Below, piece by piece: positions 23,873 through 24,527 of a DNA stretch of 24,527 nucleotides. The stretch's first letter is position 1. Every line of letters begins with the position of its first letter. The notes below the pieces were generated by a model. It had not been told where the DNA came from. It saw only the letters and a list, made by a program, of their open reading frames with translations, and ran no database searches. Both the position numbers and the translations under genes were made by a program. Source of the stretch: CAZADA01 sp964636945 (GTDB taxonomy: Bacteria > Pseudomonadota > Alphaproteobacteria > Caulobacterales > Maricaulaceae); NCBI GenBank assembly GCA_964636945.1, contig CAZWVH010000044.1:1-24527 (forward strand), given 5' to 3'.

Positions 23873-24340
23873 ATGTTGATGTCTCTAAGCAGCGCCCTTG
23901 TGGTATTGGGCGTCACCGTCATGATTTTGCAGTATTTTCGCGCCGCTCAGCGTTTTCAAGATCGCGTGGATACCTGGTATGCCTCTTACAGGGTAAATCT
24001 ACATAGCTTTAATACTCTCATTTCGAAGTTCACTAAAATTGGAAATTTCAAAATTCGTTGGACGGACATTTTCAAAATTGGAACAGCAGTCCTTTTGTTG
24101 GTCAGTGTCGTATCTCTATCCTTACTTGGGACCAACTTTCCCAATACGTTTCAATCAGTTTTACGCATCACCACATGGACCGGCATAGTCGTTTTCGCGA
24201 TCTATTTTCTGATGTTCTTGGGCCCCATGATGGTGCTGAACTTGGCCAAAGGCCTACTCTACCTGCTCGACCGGCCCAAAGGCGCATTGGTGTTTACGGC
24301 CGGCGCGGTCTGCGCCATTGCAGGCGTTCTGATTGGTTAG
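23873..24340 (+). CDS. Four-helix membrane protein of unknown function
   Basis: I recognise no family. The 155-residue product has hydrophobic helices at about 5-22, 67-86, 100-125 and 137-154. A hydrophilic stretch with aromatic and basic residues lies between the first two. GAGAG about nine bases before the ATG supports the start; an ATG two codons later is possible. The middle of the gene (about 23995-24130) is richer in A and T than the neighbouring genes. The stop overlaps that of the convergent glutathione S-transferase. The 272 bases before it hold no gene I can support. Confidence 0.7.
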   Translation: MLMSLSSALVVLGVTVMILQYFRAAQRFQDRVDTWYASYRVNLHSFNTLISKFTKIGNFKIRWTDIFKIGTAVLLLVSVVSLSLLGTNFPNTFQSVLRITTWTGIVVFAIYFLMFLGPMMVLNLAKGLLYLLDRPKGALVFTAGAVCAIAGVLIG

Positions 24341-24527
24341 CGCGGCAGTCCACGCGACGTCGATGGACGAGCATTCATCTCTTCACGCCAACGCGCCAGA
24401 TGCGGATACTGCTCGGCTGGCGTGCGGTATTTCATGATTTTGGCGAAATCCAATCCGGCAAGCGCAGTGATATCGGCCACGGTGATCCGATCAGCGGCGA
24501 TCCATTCGCGTTCTTTCAGGTGCTGAT
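24337..24527 (-). CDS. Glutathione S-transferase, C-terminal fragment
   Basis: The last 62 codons of a gene running in from the right edge. The reading is REWIAADRITVADITALAG, then MKYRTPAEQYPHLARWREE and MNARPST near the end. The ITVADITALA segment and YPHLARWREEMNARPS are typical of the C-terminal helical domain of glutathione S-transferases. The thioredoxin-like N-terminal domain with the catalytic residue is outside the window, so class and activity cannot be judged. The stop TAA overlaps the stop of the membrane protein gene. Confidence 0.85.
   Translation of the reverse strand, partial: QHLKEREWIAADRITVADITALAGLDFAKIMKYRTPAEQYPHLARWREEMNARPSTSRGLPR

Noticed and set aside
23689..23922. 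Minus-strand open frame of 77 codons before the last membrane protein
   Set aside because: It overlaps the start of the membrane protein on the other strand, has no recognisable domain and lacks a convincing ribosome binding site.

Overview
The window looks like chromosomal DNA of a GC-rich alphaproteobacterium. The best evidence is a MucR/Ros-family regulator, a DUF6456 gene fused by an ATGA overlap to a small DnaA-domain-IV protein, a DivJ/PleC-type histidine kinase, DUF3253, and a leucine/valine dehydrogenase-type enzyme. A stalked or dimorphic marine group (Caulobacterales/Maricaulales/Hyphomonadaceae-like) is my inference; nothing in the sequence proves a family. I see no tRNA, rRNA, insertion sequence, prophage or CRISPR array. 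No gene-free stretch exceeds 300 bases.

Layout. 1-3566 (minus strand): a membrane histidine kinase, then prfC (release factor 3), then an MscS-type channel that runs off the left edge. 3792-5396 (plus): a secreted four-cysteine protein of unknown function and a SufE protein. 5372-7020 (minus): mucR, then a 147-base regulatory interval with DnaA-box-like sequences and a strong dyad, then the DnaA-domain-IV gene and the DUF6456 gene. 7140-15212 (minus): a tightly coupled ten-gene Mrp-type cation/proton antiporter operon in the order E-F-G-A(C-terminal part)-B-C-D-D2-small membrane protein-D3. 15340-15792 (minus): a DoxX-like membrane protein. 16038-20582 (plus): an MFS exporter, oligopeptidase B and MlaA lipoprotein. 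20683-22830 (minus): leucine-dehydrogenase-type enzyme, uracil-DNA glycosylase-superfamily protein and DUF3253. 22884-24340 (plus): a hexapeptide acyltransferase and an unknown four-helix membrane protein. 24337-24527 (minus): the C-terminal end of a glutathione S-transferase.

How the genes work together. The Mrp cluster is the dominant functional unit. It encodes every usual Mrp module, but MrpA is split: its C-terminal part is a separate DUF4040 protein, and its NuoL-like N-terminal part is probably supplied by one of two extra antiporter subunits. All three large antiporter subunits keep the membrane Glu and Lys residues of active proton channels. MrpC carries an unusual acidic, His-rich loop of about 90 residues. 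No hydrogenase or NADH dehydrogenase redox subunit is present, so a stand-alone ion transporter is the simplest reading.

The second region of interest is mucR-dnaA-like-DUF6456. The small DNA-binding protein keeps most DnaA-box contact residues, and a perfect DnaA box plus two near-matches lie in front of its gene, which suggests a link to replication control.
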